This document shows positions 1 through 7,836 of a DNA stretch of 18,541 nt, piece after piece (position 1 is the first letter of the stretch; the number at the start of each line of letters is the position of its first letter). Source of the DNA: Bacillota bacterium (GTDB taxonomy: Bacteria; Bacillota; Sulfobacillia; Thermaerobacterales; RSA17); assembly GCA_017577485.1 (NCBI GenBank), contig PKRI01000037.1:1-18541 (forward strand), written 5' to 3'. The translations under genes and the position numbers were made by a program. Below the pieces are notes generated by a model. That model had not been told where the DNA came from, ran no database searches, and saw only the letters and a list, made by a program, of their open reading frames with translations.

Positions 1-809
1 TGGGGGCCCTGTACGCCGTGGGCCAGGCCAGCCAGCACGCCCCGCGCCTGATCCGCCTGGCGTACCGGGGCCGGGAGGCGGGCGGCATCGACCTGGCCCT
101 GGTGGGCAAGGGCGTCACGTTTGACAGCGGCGGCCTGTGCCTAAAGCCCGGCGACGCCATGGACTGGATGAAGGCCGACATGGCCGGCGCGGCCGCCGTG
201 CTGGCGGCGGCCGAAGCGGTGGCCGCCCTGCGGCCTGCCCTCAACGTGACCTTCCTGATCCCAGCCGTGGAGAACCTGCCCGGCGGCCGGGCCTTCAAGC
301 CCAACGACGTGCTGCGCACCCTGGACGGACGCACCATCGAAGTGCTGAACACCGACGCCGAGGGGCGCCTGATCCTGGCCGACGCCGTGGCCAAAGCCGC
401 GGCCGACGGGGCCGCCCGCATCGTCGACATCGCCACCCTCACCGGCGCCGCCATCGTCGCCCTGGGCCACGAGGCGTCGGCCCTCATCAGCACCGACGAC
501 GACCTGGCCGCGGCGGTGGAGCGGGCTTCGGCCGCCTGCGGCGAGCGGGTCTGGCGGCTGCCGGCCTGGCCCGAGTACCGCGAGCAGTTCAAGAGCGAGA
601 TCGCAGATCTGAAAAACACCGGCGGCCGCGCCGCGGGCACCATCACCGGCGCCCTGATCATCGGCACCTTCGCCGGGTCGGTACCCTGGGCCCACCTGGA
701 CATCGCCGGCACCGCCTGGCATGACAGGGGGAAACCGTGGGCCGACGCCGGCGCCACCGGTGTGGGCGCCGCGGCGCTGGCGCAGTTGTGCCTGGACCTG
801 GCCGGTTAG
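1..809 (+). CDS. pepA: Leucyl aminopeptidase (M17), 3' part
   Basis: Cytosolic two-metal exopeptidase that removes N-terminal residues from peptides. The reading frame is open from the window edge (first full codon at base 3), so the N-terminal domain and the start lie outside; 268 residues of the C-terminal catalytic domain are visible. Seen directly: the GKGVTFDSGG stretch near bases 105-134, supplying the family's metal-binding Lys and Asp, followed by the catalytic Lys in CLKPG; the DMAGAA stretch with a further metal Asp; and the M17 signature NTDAEGRL at 348-371, supplying the metal Asp and Glu and the catalytic Arg. All expected active-site residues in this part are present and the frame is intact, so the enzyme should be active. 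The gene ends at TAG 807-809 and its stop overlaps that of the convergent M14-like gene. The family is certain; PepA rather than a paralogue is likely. Confidence 0.95.
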   Translation, partial: GALYAVGQASQHAPRLIRLAYRGREAGGIDLALVGKGVTFDSGGLCLKPGDAMDWMKADMAGAAAVLAAAEAVAALRPALNVTFLIPAVENLPGGRAFKPNDVLRTLDGRTIEVLNTDAEGRLILADAVAKAAADGAARIVDIATLTGAAIVALGHEASALISTDDDLAAAVERASAACGERVWRLPAWPEYREQFKSEIADLKNTGGRAAGTITGALIIGTFAGSVPWAHLDIAGTAWHDRGKPWADAGATGVGAAALAQLCLDLAG

Positions 810-1600
810 GCCGCCGTGCCTGACGCGGCCGGCGCGGCCGACGACGTCTCGGGCTCCATGTCCAGTTCTTCCAGCAGGTAGCGCATGATCTGCAGGTGCC
901 AGTTGATCCGGGTGGACAGCCCGTACGTGCGCGACGTCTCCACGATGGCCGCGTTGGCGCCCAGCACGTGGCCGGCGGCATCGGCCAGGCTGCCCTCCAC
1001 GGGGTAGCGCATCAGGTTGAATTTCTGCGTCGACGACAGGCCCGCGTTGATCCGGCGAATGACCCGGTTGGCCACCGACACCATCCGGGACGTGGGGTAG
1101 ACGATGATGGACTGCCCCACCGAGCCGGGATCCAGGTTGTTGTTGCCCATGGCCTCGTGCAGGTCGATGACCCAGTCCGGGTTGTAGCGCCGCAGTTCCT
1201 CCCACAGGGCTCGGGCCAGCGGGGTCTTGGCCGATTCGCCGGCCCGCTTCGGGAACTGGCGGTTCAGGTCGGGGTCGCCGGTGGCCGACCGGCGCTCCTG
1301 CCGGACGGCCGGCGCGTTGGCGTGGGGCACCACGATCAGCCGCCCGCGGCCGATGGACCACCGGGCGATGCGCTCGGCCGCCTTCCAGCCGGCCAGTTCC
1401 GATCCGTGGACGCCGCCGCTGACCCATACCGTGGGCCCGTCGCGGCCGCTGTCGATGACGTAGAGCGTGGTTTCGTAGGTGGTTCCGGGCAGGATGGTCC
1501 GCTGGGTCACCTGGACGGCCGCCGCCTGGGCAGCGCCCGTGACCGCCATGGCGGCGGCCAGCGCCAGGGCAGCGGCCTTGCGCAGCAACGACACGAACAC
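806..1600 (-). CDS. Exported M14-like zinc hydrolase (succinylglutamate desuccinylase/aspartoacylase type)
   Basis: Predicted 264-residue zinc-dependent hydrolase acting outside the membrane. Residues 1-28 form a signal peptide (basic MFVSLLRK, an Ala-rich hydrophobic core, AQA-like cleavage site near 26). M14-fold residues are visible: GGVHGSE at 62-68 (zinc ligands His65 and Glu68), DLNRQFP at 111-117 (Arg114 a likely substrate-carboxylate binder), DLHE with His148 as third ligand, and VETSR with Glu221 as likely general base. The start is GTG at 1598-1600, chosen because a very strong AGGAGGAGG lies just upstream on the minus strand. The short length and motif spacing resemble the desuccinylase/aspartoacylase branch more than digestive carboxypeptidases, but the substrate cannot be read off: amidated amino acids or cell-wall peptides are both possible. 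The Ala/Ser-rich C-terminus looks disordered. Its TAA overlaps the aminopeptidase stop, so the two genes converge with no room for a separate terminator. Confidence 0.85.
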   Translation of the reverse strand: MFVSLLRKAAALALAAAMAVTGAAQAAAVQVTQRTILPGTTYETTLYVIDSGRDGPTVWVSGGVHGSELAGWKAAERIARWSIGRGRLIVVPHANAPAVRQERRSATGDPDLNRQFPKRAGESAKTPLARALWEELRRYNPDWVIDLHEAMGNNNLDPGSVGQSIIVYPTSRMVSVANRVIRRINAGLSSTQKFNLMRYPVEGSLADAAGHVLGANAAIVETSRTYGLSTRINWHLQIMRYLLEELDMEPETSSAAPAASGTAA

Positions 1601-1690
1601 GTCCTCCTCCTCAGCCGAAAATTTGGCCGGCTGTCAGGATCTGTCGTGTTCTCCGCCTGCATGGGCGTGCTGGATGCGCCGGCCTGTGGC

Positions 1691-1711
1691 GAGGTTTTGT
1701 GGCAAAACCTC
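1691..1711. repeat. Perfect 21-bp palindrome between divergent genes
   Basis: Two 9-bp arms, GAGGTTTTG (1691-1699) and CAAAACCTC (1703-1711), flank the 3-bp centre TGG. The repeat lies in the 265-bp region between the divergent M14-like (-) and YheC/YheD-like (+) genes and is clearly more AT-rich than its surroundings. No T-run follows on either strand and both genes are transcribed away from it, so a regulator-binding operator is more likely than a terminator. I do not recognise the motif as a known operator. Apart from this I see no clear sigma-A promoter in 1601-1865. Confidence 0.6.
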
Positions 1712-1865
1712 CTGTTCCGGGCCAAATTGTTCGTGCCGCCGCTATCGTCACTCCTTGATGGAATTTCGGCGTATTCCTGGGCGCCGTGGCAGCGTTGTCC
1801 ACCCCCGCACCGGTCCGGCCGGGCCGTCGTAGACTATGTCAACCACCTGCGGGGGGAATGGGGCA

Positions 1866-2987
1866 TTGCCACGGGTAGGGTTGTTGATCAGCGAGCGCAT
1901 GCTGGCGCTGGCCCGCAAGGGCCGGTCCCGGGAGCGGCTTCCCCTCTATGACCGGGCCGCTCGCCGCCACGGCATCAAGCTCATCTACTTCACGCCGGCG
2001 GGGGTGGATTTCCGGCGGCGCCGGGTGCGCGGGTACGTCTACACCGGCGGCGGGTACCGGGCCGTGACCGCGCCCCTGCCCAGCGTCGTCTACCGGCGCA
2101 TCATCCCAACCGGCGCCCGCACGCGCCGGGTCTTCCAACGGCTGAACCGGATGCCGGGCGTCATCGTGTTCAACCCGCCGGCCCAGCGCAACAAGTTGCT
2201 GGTCAACCGCCTGCTGGCCCGGCATCCGGAGATCGGCGGCAGCATCCCGGCCACCACGCCGCTGCGGTCTGCCCACCGGGCCCTGCGCTTCATCCGCAAC
2301 CACGGGACCGTGTATGCCAAGCCCGCCGTCGGCAGCGTCGGCAGGGGGGTGTACCGCATCCGGGTGCGCACCACGGCTGCCGGGGAGCCCCGCTATGAGG
2401 TGAGTTCGTGGCAGGGCGTGGTGCGGCTGCTGTCCACCGCCGAGATGCTGCGCTGGCTGCGGGCCCGCGGCGGCGGGGGACGGTACATCCTGCAGCGGGG
2501 CATCGACCTGGCGCAGCACCGCGGCCGCCCCTTCGACGTGCGGGTCACCGTCCAGCGGGACGGTCAGGGCCACTGGCGGGTGACGGGCATGGTGGCCAAG
2601 GTGGCCAGGTCGGGTCTCCCGGTGACCAACCTGGGCCGAGGAGGGCGGACGGTGCGGCTTTCGGAGGCGCTGCAGCACGGCTTGCCGCCGTCGCTGCGGG
2701 CGGCGGGCCGGCGGCGGCTGCGGCAGCTGGCGCTGAACGTGGCCCACGAGTTGTCCCGCCACTGGCCGCGCATGGCCGACCTGGGCCTGGACCTGGCACT
2801 GGACCACCACGGCCATCCCTGGTTTCTGGAGGCCAACCTGCGCGAGCAGCGGCCGTCGCCGGGCGAGGCGGGGGGTAAGAAGGCTCTTCGCCGCCAGTAC
2901 GCGGTGCCCATCGCCTACGCTGCGTTCCTGGCCCGGCAGCGGGCCCGGGGCGGGCGGCGGCGGGCCGGCGGCGACGGGGGCACTTGA
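1866..2987 (+). CDS. YheC/YheD-family ATP-grasp protein (endospore coat-associated type)
   Basis: ATP-grasp protein of the YheC/YheD family, which in Bacillus is linked to the spore coat; the reaction it catalyses is not established. With this start it has about 373 residues. The ATP-grasp core is visible: KPAVGSVGRGV near residue 152 (nucleotide-binding Lys and Gly-rich loop), PFDVRVTVQRDGQGHW near 222 with the following GMVAKV, and GLDLALDHHGHPWFLEANLREQ near 307-328, containing the metal-binding Glu and Asn. The C-terminus is Arg/Gly-rich. I prefer TTG at 1866, which has GGGGGGA at 1851-1857 and gives MPRVGLLISERM, a typical beginning for the family. An ATG at 1836 in the same frame (10 residues longer) has no ribosome site. 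The downstream radical SAM gene converges on it. Family assignment is firm; a spore role is inferred from the family. Confidence 0.9.
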   Translation: MPRVGLLISERMLALARKGRSRERLPLYDRAARRHGIKLIYFTPAGVDFRRRRVRGYVYTGGGYRAVTAPLPSVVYRRIIPTGARTRRVFQRLNRMPGVIVFNPPAQRNKLLVNRLLARHPEIGGSIPATTPLRSAHRALRFIRNHGTVYAKPAVGSVGRGVYRIRVRTTAAGEPRYEVSSWQGVVRLLSTAEMLRWLRARGGGGRYILQRGIDLAQHRGRPFDVRVTVQRDGQGHWRVTGMVAKVARSGLPVTNLGRGGRTVRLSEALQHGLPPSLRAAGRRRLRQLALNVAHELSRHWPRMADLGLDLALDHHGHPWFLEANLREQRPSPGEAGGKKALRRQYAVPIAYAAFLARQRARGGRRRAGGDGGT

Positions 2988-3028
2988 AGGACCCTGCGGG
3001 ACCGCCCCCGGCCGGGACCAAAGGTCCT
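2988..3028. terminator. Possible bidirectional terminator hairpin
   Basis: Between the convergent YheC/YheD-like and radical SAM genes, AGGACC (2988-2993) and GGTCCT (3023-3028) form a 6-bp stem around a GC-rich loop that can fold further. There is no T-run, so intrinsic termination is only suggested by position and symmetry. Confidence 0.3.
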
Positions 3029-3029
3029 C

Positions 3030-4175
3030 TCAGTACACAAACGCCCGCAGGTCGTAGCGGCTGGCCCGCAGCCCCAGGTCGCGGACGGCCGCCATCAGCG
3101 CCGCCAGGTCGCGCTCGATCTCTTCTTCGGTCATGGGTTCGAGGCCCAGGCGCCGGCGCAGTTCCGGATAGGGCGAGGCGGGTTCCTCGATGAAGGGCGA
3201 CAGGTACACCAGGTCGTCGCGGTCCAGAGGCATGGCCGCCAGGGCGGCCAGGGAGGCCTGGATGTGGCGCCGGGCGTACTGCCGGCCGCCGGCGCCCACC
3301 ATCAGGATCAGGCCCACCGACAGGCCCGACCGCTTCAGGAGGGCCACGAACTCCGCCAGCTCGGCGGCTGAGCCCGGCTTGTTGAGCAGTGCCAGCAGCT
3401 CGTCGTCGCCGGTCTCCATGCCGATGTAGACGCGCCGCAGGCCCTGGCGCGCCAGGGTGGGCCACTTGGACGCTTCCGACTTCTGCCCGGTGTAGAGGTC
3501 CACGAAGCCGTACAGGTCCTGGCCGGGGAAGACCCGGTGCGCCGCCCGGACCAGCGGCTCCAGCCGCTCCAGCGACAGGGCCAGGGCGTTGCCGTCGCCC
3601 AGGAACAGCCCCTGGCGGTAGGGCCACTGCCGGCCCAGCAGGGCGCGCACCGCCCAGGCGTGCTCTTCGAATTCGGCGGCGTCGCGGGCGCGGAAGGGCC
3701 GGTCCCGGTACAGGGCGCAGAAGGTGCAGCGGTTCCAGGTGCAGCCGAAGGTCGCCTGGAGCACGATGCTGAGGTAGCGGTCCGGCGGCAGGATCGAGGG
3801 TGGGTAGGGATACGCCGCCCGGTAGGCCTCCGCCTGGCGGGCAAGGTCGTCCCAGGTCCACCGCAGGATCTCGTCGTCGAGCCGGCGGGCCAGTTCGTCC
3901 GCCGCGCCGGACCGGGCCTGGGCCGCCAGCCCGTAGGCTTCTTCCACCACGGAACGGGCCTCGTCGCCGGCCACGGGCCGCCACCAGCGGATGTCCGGCG
4001 ACCCCGGAGCCTTTCCCCGCACATAGAGCCGGGAGGCCAGGTCCCGGCGGTAGGTGAGGCCCCGGCGGAAATACGTGAACAACCGCCCCTCGCGGTCGAA
4101 GGTGACCACGCGGTCGCGGTCGGGGCTGATGACGGTGCCGTCGGGCCGCAGTGCGACCAGCAGTGTGGCGGTCAT
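3030..4175 (-). CDS. Radical SAM protein with CX4CX2C cluster motif
   Basis: Predicted iron-sulfur enzyme of 381 residues that would cleave S-adenosylmethionine to start radical chemistry. The cluster motif lies within FGCTWNRCTFCALY (Cys145, Cys150, Cys153); its spacing is CX4CX2C rather than the commoner CX3CX2C, and the TWNRCTFC-xLYR pattern recurs in an uncharacterised group of stand-alone radical SAM proteins. Further core features are FLGDGNAL near 191-198, YIGMETGDDELLALLNKPG with its glycine and acidic SAM-binding positions, and VGLILMVGAGG. About 130 residues precede the radical SAM domain, and I recognise no cobalamin or SPASM domain. The start is ATG 4173-4175; the ribosome site is weak and a possible -10 box sits just upstream. 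It follows the dipeptidase gene on the same strand by 53 bp, so they may be co-transcribed. Substrate unknown. Confidence 0.88.
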   Translation of the reverse strand: MTATLLVALRPDGTVISPDRDRVVTFDREGRLFTYFRRGLTYRRDLASRLYVRGKAPGSPDIRWWRPVAGDEARSVVEEAYGLAAQARSGAADELARRLDDEILRWTWDDLARQAEAYRAAYPYPPSILPPDRYLSIVLQATFGCTWNRCTFCALYRDRPFRARDAAEFEEHAWAVRALLGRQWPYRQGLFLGDGNALALSLERLEPLVRAAHRVFPGQDLYGFVDLYTGQKSEASKWPTLARQGLRRVYIGMETGDDELLALLNKPGSAAELAEFVALLKRSGLSVGLILMVGAGGRQYARRHIQASLAALAAMPLDRDDLVYLSPFIEEPASPYPELRRRLGLEPMTEEEIERDLAALMAAVRDLGLRASRYDLRAFVY

Positions 4176-4184
4176 CTTGCGGCC

Positions 4185-4190
4185 ATTGTA
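4185..4190 (-). promoter_or_regulatory. Candidate extended -10 element (TGATACAAT) for the radical SAM gene
   Basis: On the minus strand TACAAT is preceded by TG one base upstream and lies 9 bases before the ATG at 4175. Transcription would begin within about 2-3 bases of the start codon, giving an almost leaderless mRNA, in line with the lack of a good ribosome site. I see no convincing -35 in the GC-rich upstream sequence. Confidence 0.3.
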
Positions 4191-4228
4191 TCACTGGCGC
4201 GCGGGCCCCACGACGGGCCGGCCGGGCG

Positions 4229-5218
4229 CTACCCCACCACCTCGCGGAACACCCGCACGAAGTTGTCCTCCAGCAGGGCGTCCACCGCGTCGTCGCTCCA
4301 GCCCCGCCGCTTCAGGGCGGCCACCAGGTCGGGGATCCGGCCGTGGTCCTCCAGGCCCTTGACGGCCGCGAAGGGAGGCAGCCGCTTCCGCTCCGCCGGG
4401 CTCAGGTACTGGAACAGCCGGTCGGAGAAGTCCAGGCCCAGCCCCACGTGCTCGCCGCCGGCCAGGTTGCGCACGTACTCGATCTGGGCCACGAAGTCGT
4501 CCAGGTCCGCGTCGAAGTCCTTGACCAGGCCGTTGACGCAGTTCAGGCCGATGACCCCGCCCCGCTCGGCCACGGCCCGGATCTGCCGGTCGGTGACGTT
4601 GCGCAGGGTGGGGCAGAGGGCCCGGGCGTTGGAATGGGAGAGGATGACGGGCCCGCTGGTCCGGTCCAGGACCTCCCAGAACCCGCCCTCGTTGAGGTGG
4701 CTGAGGTCGATCAGGATCCGCAGCCGCTGAGCCCGGTCGATGACCGCCTCGCCGAAAGCCGTCAGGCCGCGGCTGTCCCGGGGGTCCTCCATGCCGTAGG
4801 CGGCGCCCTCGCCGGCGGCGTTGGGCCGGCTGTGGGTCAGGCTCAGGCAGCGCAGCCCCAGGGCATGGAACACGTCCAGCAGGTTCAGGTCGCCGTGGAG
4901 GGGCTCAACGCCCTCGAAGGCCAGAATGGTGCCCAGGGCCCCCGAGGCCCGGGCCCGGTCCAGGTCGGCGGCGGACCGGCACAGCACGATCTCGCCCCCG
5001 GCGTCGTCGATCTCGCCCAGCAGCGCCGCCACCTGGTCCAGGGCATGGCGGAGGGCCTGCTCGGGCAGCAGCGCCTGGTCCACGTAGATGGCGGTGACCA
5101 GCGCCGTCACGCCGCCCTTCTTGAAGGACTCGCCGTAGTCGCTGCGGATCACGTCGCGGCGGCCCAGATCCCGCTGGCGGACCACGTCGAAGAGGATGTC
5201 GGAGTGCATGTCGATCAC
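4229..5218 (-). CDS. Membrane/renal dipeptidase family (M19) zinc dipeptidase
   Basis: Predicted binuclear-zinc dipeptidase of 329 residues with no signal peptide, hence probably cytosolic; relatives cleave L,D- or L,L-dipeptides. M19 metal and active-site residues are present: HSD near the N-terminus (His5, Asp7), AFEGVEPL with bridging Glu102, LSHLNEGGFW with His174, ILSHSNARAL with His195, and GLGLDFSD with Asp263. I chose GTG at 5216-5218 because GGGAGGTGG ends about 8 bases upstream and the protein then begins directly with the conserved IDMHSD strand. An ATG 24 bases further up (5240-5242) would put this ribosome site inside the gene. The divergent beta-lactamase-like gene starts 188 bp away; in that GC-rich gap I see only a small GCCGGT-G-ACCGGC symmetry and no clear promoter. 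The radical SAM gene lies downstream on the same strand. Confidence 0.92.
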   Translation of the reverse strand: MIDMHSDILFDVVRQRDLGRRDVIRSDYGESFKKGGVTALVTAIYVDQALLPEQALRHALDQVAALLGEIDDAGGEIVLCRSAADLDRARASGALGTILAFEGVEPLHGDLNLLDVFHALGLRCLSLTHSRPNAAGEGAAYGMEDPRDSRGLTAFGEAVIDRAQRLRILIDLSHLNEGGFWEVLDRTSGPVILSHSNARALCPTLRNVTDRQIRAVAERGGVIGLNCVNGLVKDFDADLDDFVAQIEYVRNLAGGEHVGLGLDFSDRLFQYLSPAERKRLPPFAAVKGLEDHGRIPDLVAALKRRGWSDDAVDALLEDNFVRVFREVVG

Positions 5219-5406
5219 GGCGTGCCACCTCCCGCAGGGCATGGATTCGCGGCCGGGGCGGGGCCCCCTGTGCCGGCCCTTGCGCCGGGGCGCCCCGCAC
5301 GTCCGGGCGCGGCGGCCGGTGACCGGCGGCCGCCGGGCGGAGGGATGGCCGGGCGCGGGCCGAATCCTGGCGGCAAGAGCCGGCGCAACGGGAAAGGAGA
5401 GTCGCC

Positions 5407-6783
5407 GTGACCCACGAGGAGCGCCTGTCGCAACTGGCCCGCCGCGTCGAGGAACTGATGGAGGAGCACCGGGTACCCGGCGTGGCCGTGGGCCTCATCG
5501 TCGATGGCCACGAACACGTGATCACCCGGGGCGTTACCAGCGTCGAGCATCCCCTGCCGGTCACCGAGGACACGCTGTTCCAGATCGGGTCCACCACCAA
5601 GACGGTGACCGCCACGGTGCTGGTCCGCCTGGAGGAAGAGGGCCGGGTGGACCTGGACGCGCCGGTACGCCGCTACCTGCCGGACCTGCGCCTCCAGGAC
5701 CCCTCCGCGGCGGAGGGGGTGACCGTGCGGCACCTGCTGACCCACACCGCCGGTTGGGCCGGCGACTACTTCGAGGACACCGGTGACGGTGACGACGCCC
5801 TGCGCCGCTACGTGGAGGGCATGGCGCAGCTGCCGCAACTGACCCCGCCGGGGACGGTCTGGCACTACAACAACGCCGCCTTCTGCCTGGCCGGGCGGGT
5901 CATCGAGGCGGTGACGGGGCAGACCTACGAGACCGCCGTCCGGGAACTGCTGCTGGAGCCGCTGGGAATGGAGCAGTCCTTCTTCTTCCCTAAGGAGGTC
6001 ATGCTGCGCCGCTTCGCCGTGGGCCACGTGGTCATGGAAGAGGAGCAGGTGGTGGTGGCCCATCCCTGGCCCATCCCCCGGTCGTCCAACCCGGCCGGTG
6101 GGCTGGCGTCCAGCGTGCGGGATCAACTGCGCTACGCCCGCTTCCACATGGGGGACGGGCGCAGCGACGCGGGGCGACAGGTGCTGCGTCCCGAGTCGCT
6201 GCGGCGAATGCAGGAGCCGGTGCTGGAAGGGGCCGACGGCCAGCAGATGGGCCTCGGCTGGATGCTGCGCGACGAGGGCGGCCTGCGCTTCGTGCAGCAC
6301 GGCGGCACCACCAACGGGCAGTGCTCGACCTTCTGGATGGTGCCCCAGCGCCGCTTCGCCCTGACCGTGCTGACCAACTGCGATCGGGGCCACGGGTTGG
6401 GCGACGCGGTCTCAGCCTGGGTGAAGGAGCACTTCCTGGGGGTGGTGGCCAGTGAGCCCCAGCCCCTGGCCGTCAGCGCCGGCGAGGCGGCCCGGTACGC
6501 CGGCCGCTACCGCAGCCCGGTGGTGGGTCAGGTCTATGAGCTGCTCTGGACCGGCGACGGCCTGATGCTCCAGGTCCATCCCGGCGACCTCAGCGCGGTG
6601 TCGTCGACGCCGCCGCCCCCGCCGCCGCCCATGCCGGTGGCGTTGATCGGGCCGGACCGCATCATGATCACCGAGGGACCCTACAAGGGCATCCGCGGCG
6701 AGTTCCTGCGAGACCAGGACGGCCGCATCGCCTGGCTGCGCATGGGCCTGCGGCTCCACCGTCCCGAGGCGCGGCAGGACTGA
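5407..6783 (+). CDS. Serine beta-lactamase-like hydrolase (class C/penicillin-binding fold)
   Basis: Serine hydrolase of 458 residues with the penicillin-recognition fold. Family motifs: STTK (Ser62 nucleophile, Lys65), YNN at 154-156 (the Tyr-x-Asn motif) and HGG at 298-300 in the place of KTG. The catalytic domain ends near residue 345. A further beta-rich region of about 110 residues resembles the C-terminal accessory domain often found in these enzymes and contains seven consecutive prolines at 402-408. There is no signal peptide, so it is probably cytosolic and more likely an esterase or D-amino-acid peptidase/amidase than a true beta-lactamase. The GTG start at 5407 is supported by AAAGGAGA ending 6 bases upstream. 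The permease gene follows on the same strand after 55 bp, so the two may share a transcript. The fold is certain, the substrate open. Confidence 0.9.
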   Translation: MTHEERLSQLARRVEELMEEHRVPGVAVGLIVDGHEHVITRGVTSVEHPLPVTEDTLFQIGSTTKTVTATVLVRLEEEGRVDLDAPVRRYLPDLRLQDPSAAEGVTVRHLLTHTAGWAGDYFEDTGDGDDALRRYVEGMAQLPQLTPPGTVWHYNNAAFCLAGRVIEAVTGQTYETAVRELLLEPLGMEQSFFFPKEVMLRRFAVGHVVMEEEQVVVAHPWPIPRSSNPAGGLASSVRDQLRYARFHMGDGRSDAGRQVLRPESLRRMQEPVLEGADGQQMGLGWMLRDEGGLRFVQHGGTTNGQCSTFWMVPQRRFALTVLTNCDRGHGLGDAVSAWVKEHFLGVVASEPQPLAVSAGEAARYAGRYRSPVVGQVYELLWTGDGLMLQVHPGDLSAVSSTPPPPPPPMPVALIGPDRIMITEGPYKGIRGEFLRDQDGRIAWLRMGLRLHRPEARQD

Positions 6784-6802
6784 GGCCGTCGCCCCCCGGT
6801 GC

Positions 6803-6826
6803 CTCCCGGCATAGCATGCTCGGGAG
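6803..6826. repeat. Stem-loop just ahead of the permease ribosome site
   Basis: CTCCCG-GCAT (6803-6812) pairs with ATGC-(T)-CGGGAG (6816-6826), giving a 10-bp stem with one bulged T (6820) and a 3-base loop. It lies between the beta-lactamase-like stop and the permease ribosome site and ends 12 bases before the ATG. No T-run follows; it could be an attenuator, an mRNA processing or stability element, or chance in GC-rich DNA. Confidence 0.4.
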
Positions 6827-6838
6827 ACCGGGAGGGGG

Positions 6839-7738
6839 ATGGCGTTGCCTAGCTTCTTCGTGCTGATGGCCATCGGCTTCGTGGCCCAGCTGGTGGACGG
6901 ATCCCTGGGGATGGCCTACGGGGTCAGCACGTCGACCCTGCTGCTCGGCGTGGGGCTGGCGCCGGCCCTGGCGTCGGCCGCCATCCACATCGCCGAGGTG
7001 GGGACCACCGCCTTCTCCGCCGCCTCCCACTGGCGGTTCGGCAATGTCGACCGGGATAAGATCCTCTGGCTCGGCGTGCCCGGGGCCCTGGCGGCCTTCT
7101 GCGGCGCCGTGGCCCTGTCGTCGCTGTCGGCCGAGGCGGCCCGGCCGTGGGTGGCCGCCATCCTGGCCGGCCTGGGCGTCTACATCCTGGTGCGGTTCGC
7201 CTTCCGCGGCCGCTCGGCGCCGGTGGTGGAGCGGCCCATCCGCCCCCGCTTCCTGGTGCCCCTGGCCCTGACGGCGGGCTTCATGGACGCCCTGGGCGGC
7301 GGCGGCTGGGGACCCATCGCCACCCCGACCCTGGTGGCTTCGGGCCGGATGCGGCCGGCCCGCGTGGTGGGCACCGTCGACGCCAGCGAGTTCCTGGTGG
7401 CCCTGGGCGCCAGCGCCGGCTTCCTGGTTTCCCTGGACGTCCACCAGGTGCCGTGGATCATCGTCGGCGCGCTGCTGGCGGGCGGCGTGGTGGCCGCTCC
7501 CCTGGCGGCGTTTCTGGTCCGCCTGGTACCGGTGCGGATCATGGGCACCGCCGTGGGCGGCATCATCCTGGTGACCAACGCGCGGACCCTGCTGCAGGCC
7601 CTGGATCTTAAGCCCGACGCGGTGTACCTGGCCATCGGCATCCTGTGGCTGGCGGCGCTGGTGCAGGCGGTGGCCCTCACCCGGCGGGAGCGGGTGCGGG
7701 GACGGTCCCCGGCCCGCTCCATGTCCACCGGCGATTAA
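6839..7738 (+). CDS. TauE/SafE-family sulfite/anion permease
   Basis: Integral membrane protein of 299 residues in the TauE/SafE (DUF81) family, whose members export or import sulfur-containing anions and organosulfonates. Both internal repeats of the family can be seen: an N-terminal half beginning FVLMAIGFVAQLVDGSLGMAYG and a second half beginning LTAGFMDALGGGGWGPIATPTL, each with the characteristic Gly-rich loop, and HIAEVGTTAFSAASHWRFGNVD matching TVDASEFLVALGASAGF. I count about eight hydrophobic segments with a basic tail at the C-terminus. The ATG at 6839 sits behind a purine-rich GGGAGGGGG run; the spacing is slightly short but no other start fits better. No sulfur-metabolism gene is nearby, so the transported substrate is unknown. 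Confidence 0.9.
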   Translation: MALPSFFVLMAIGFVAQLVDGSLGMAYGVSTSTLLLGVGLAPALASAAIHIAEVGTTAFSAASHWRFGNVDRDKILWLGVPGALAAFCGAVALSSLSAEAARPWVAAILAGLGVYILVRFAFRGRSAPVVERPIRPRFLVPLALTAGFMDALGGGGWGPIATPTLVASGRMRPARVVGTVDASEFLVALGASAGFLVSLDVHQVPWIIVGALLAGGVVAAPLAAFLVRLVPVRIMGTAVGGIILVTNARTLLQALDLKPDAVYLAIGILWLAALVQAVALTRRERVRGRSPARSMSTGD

Positions 7739-7777
7739 GCCGGGAGGCCGGGCTCAGCGACGGGGCCCGGCGACGGG

Positions 7778-7798
7778 ACCCCGTCGCATCGTCGGGGT
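7778..7798. terminator. Possible terminator stem after the permease gene
   Basis: ACCCCG (7778-7783) and CGGGGT (7793-7798) form a 6-bp stem with a 9-base loop, 40 bp after the permease stop and just before the promoter candidate of the next gene. No T-run, so the assignment is weak. Confidence 0.25.
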
Positions 7799-7800
7799 GC

Positions 7801-7830
7801 CTGACGGGGAGCGGCCGGCCGTGGTACAGT
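7801..7830 (+). promoter_or_regulatory. Candidate sigma-A promoter with leaderless start
   Basis: CTGACG (7801-7806, 4 of 6 matches to TTGACA) and TACAGT (7825-7830, preceded by TGG as an extended -10) are 18 bp apart. The ATG at 7837 begins 7 bases after the end of the -10, where transcription normally starts, and no ribosome site precedes the gene. Together these point to a leaderless transcript. Confidence 0.45.
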
Positions 7831-7836
7831 GACGCC

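Noticed and set aside
141..1427. Long minus-strand open frame (428 codons) across the aminopeptidase and M14-like genes
   Set aside because: Gly/Arg/Pro-rich text without motifs, lying over two clearly recognised genes; typical of antisense frames in GC-rich DNA.
2545..4194. Minus-strand open frame of 549 codons over the YheC/YheD and radical SAM genes
   Set aside because: Reads in another frame than the motif-bearing radical SAM protein and has low-complexity composition; a shadow frame.
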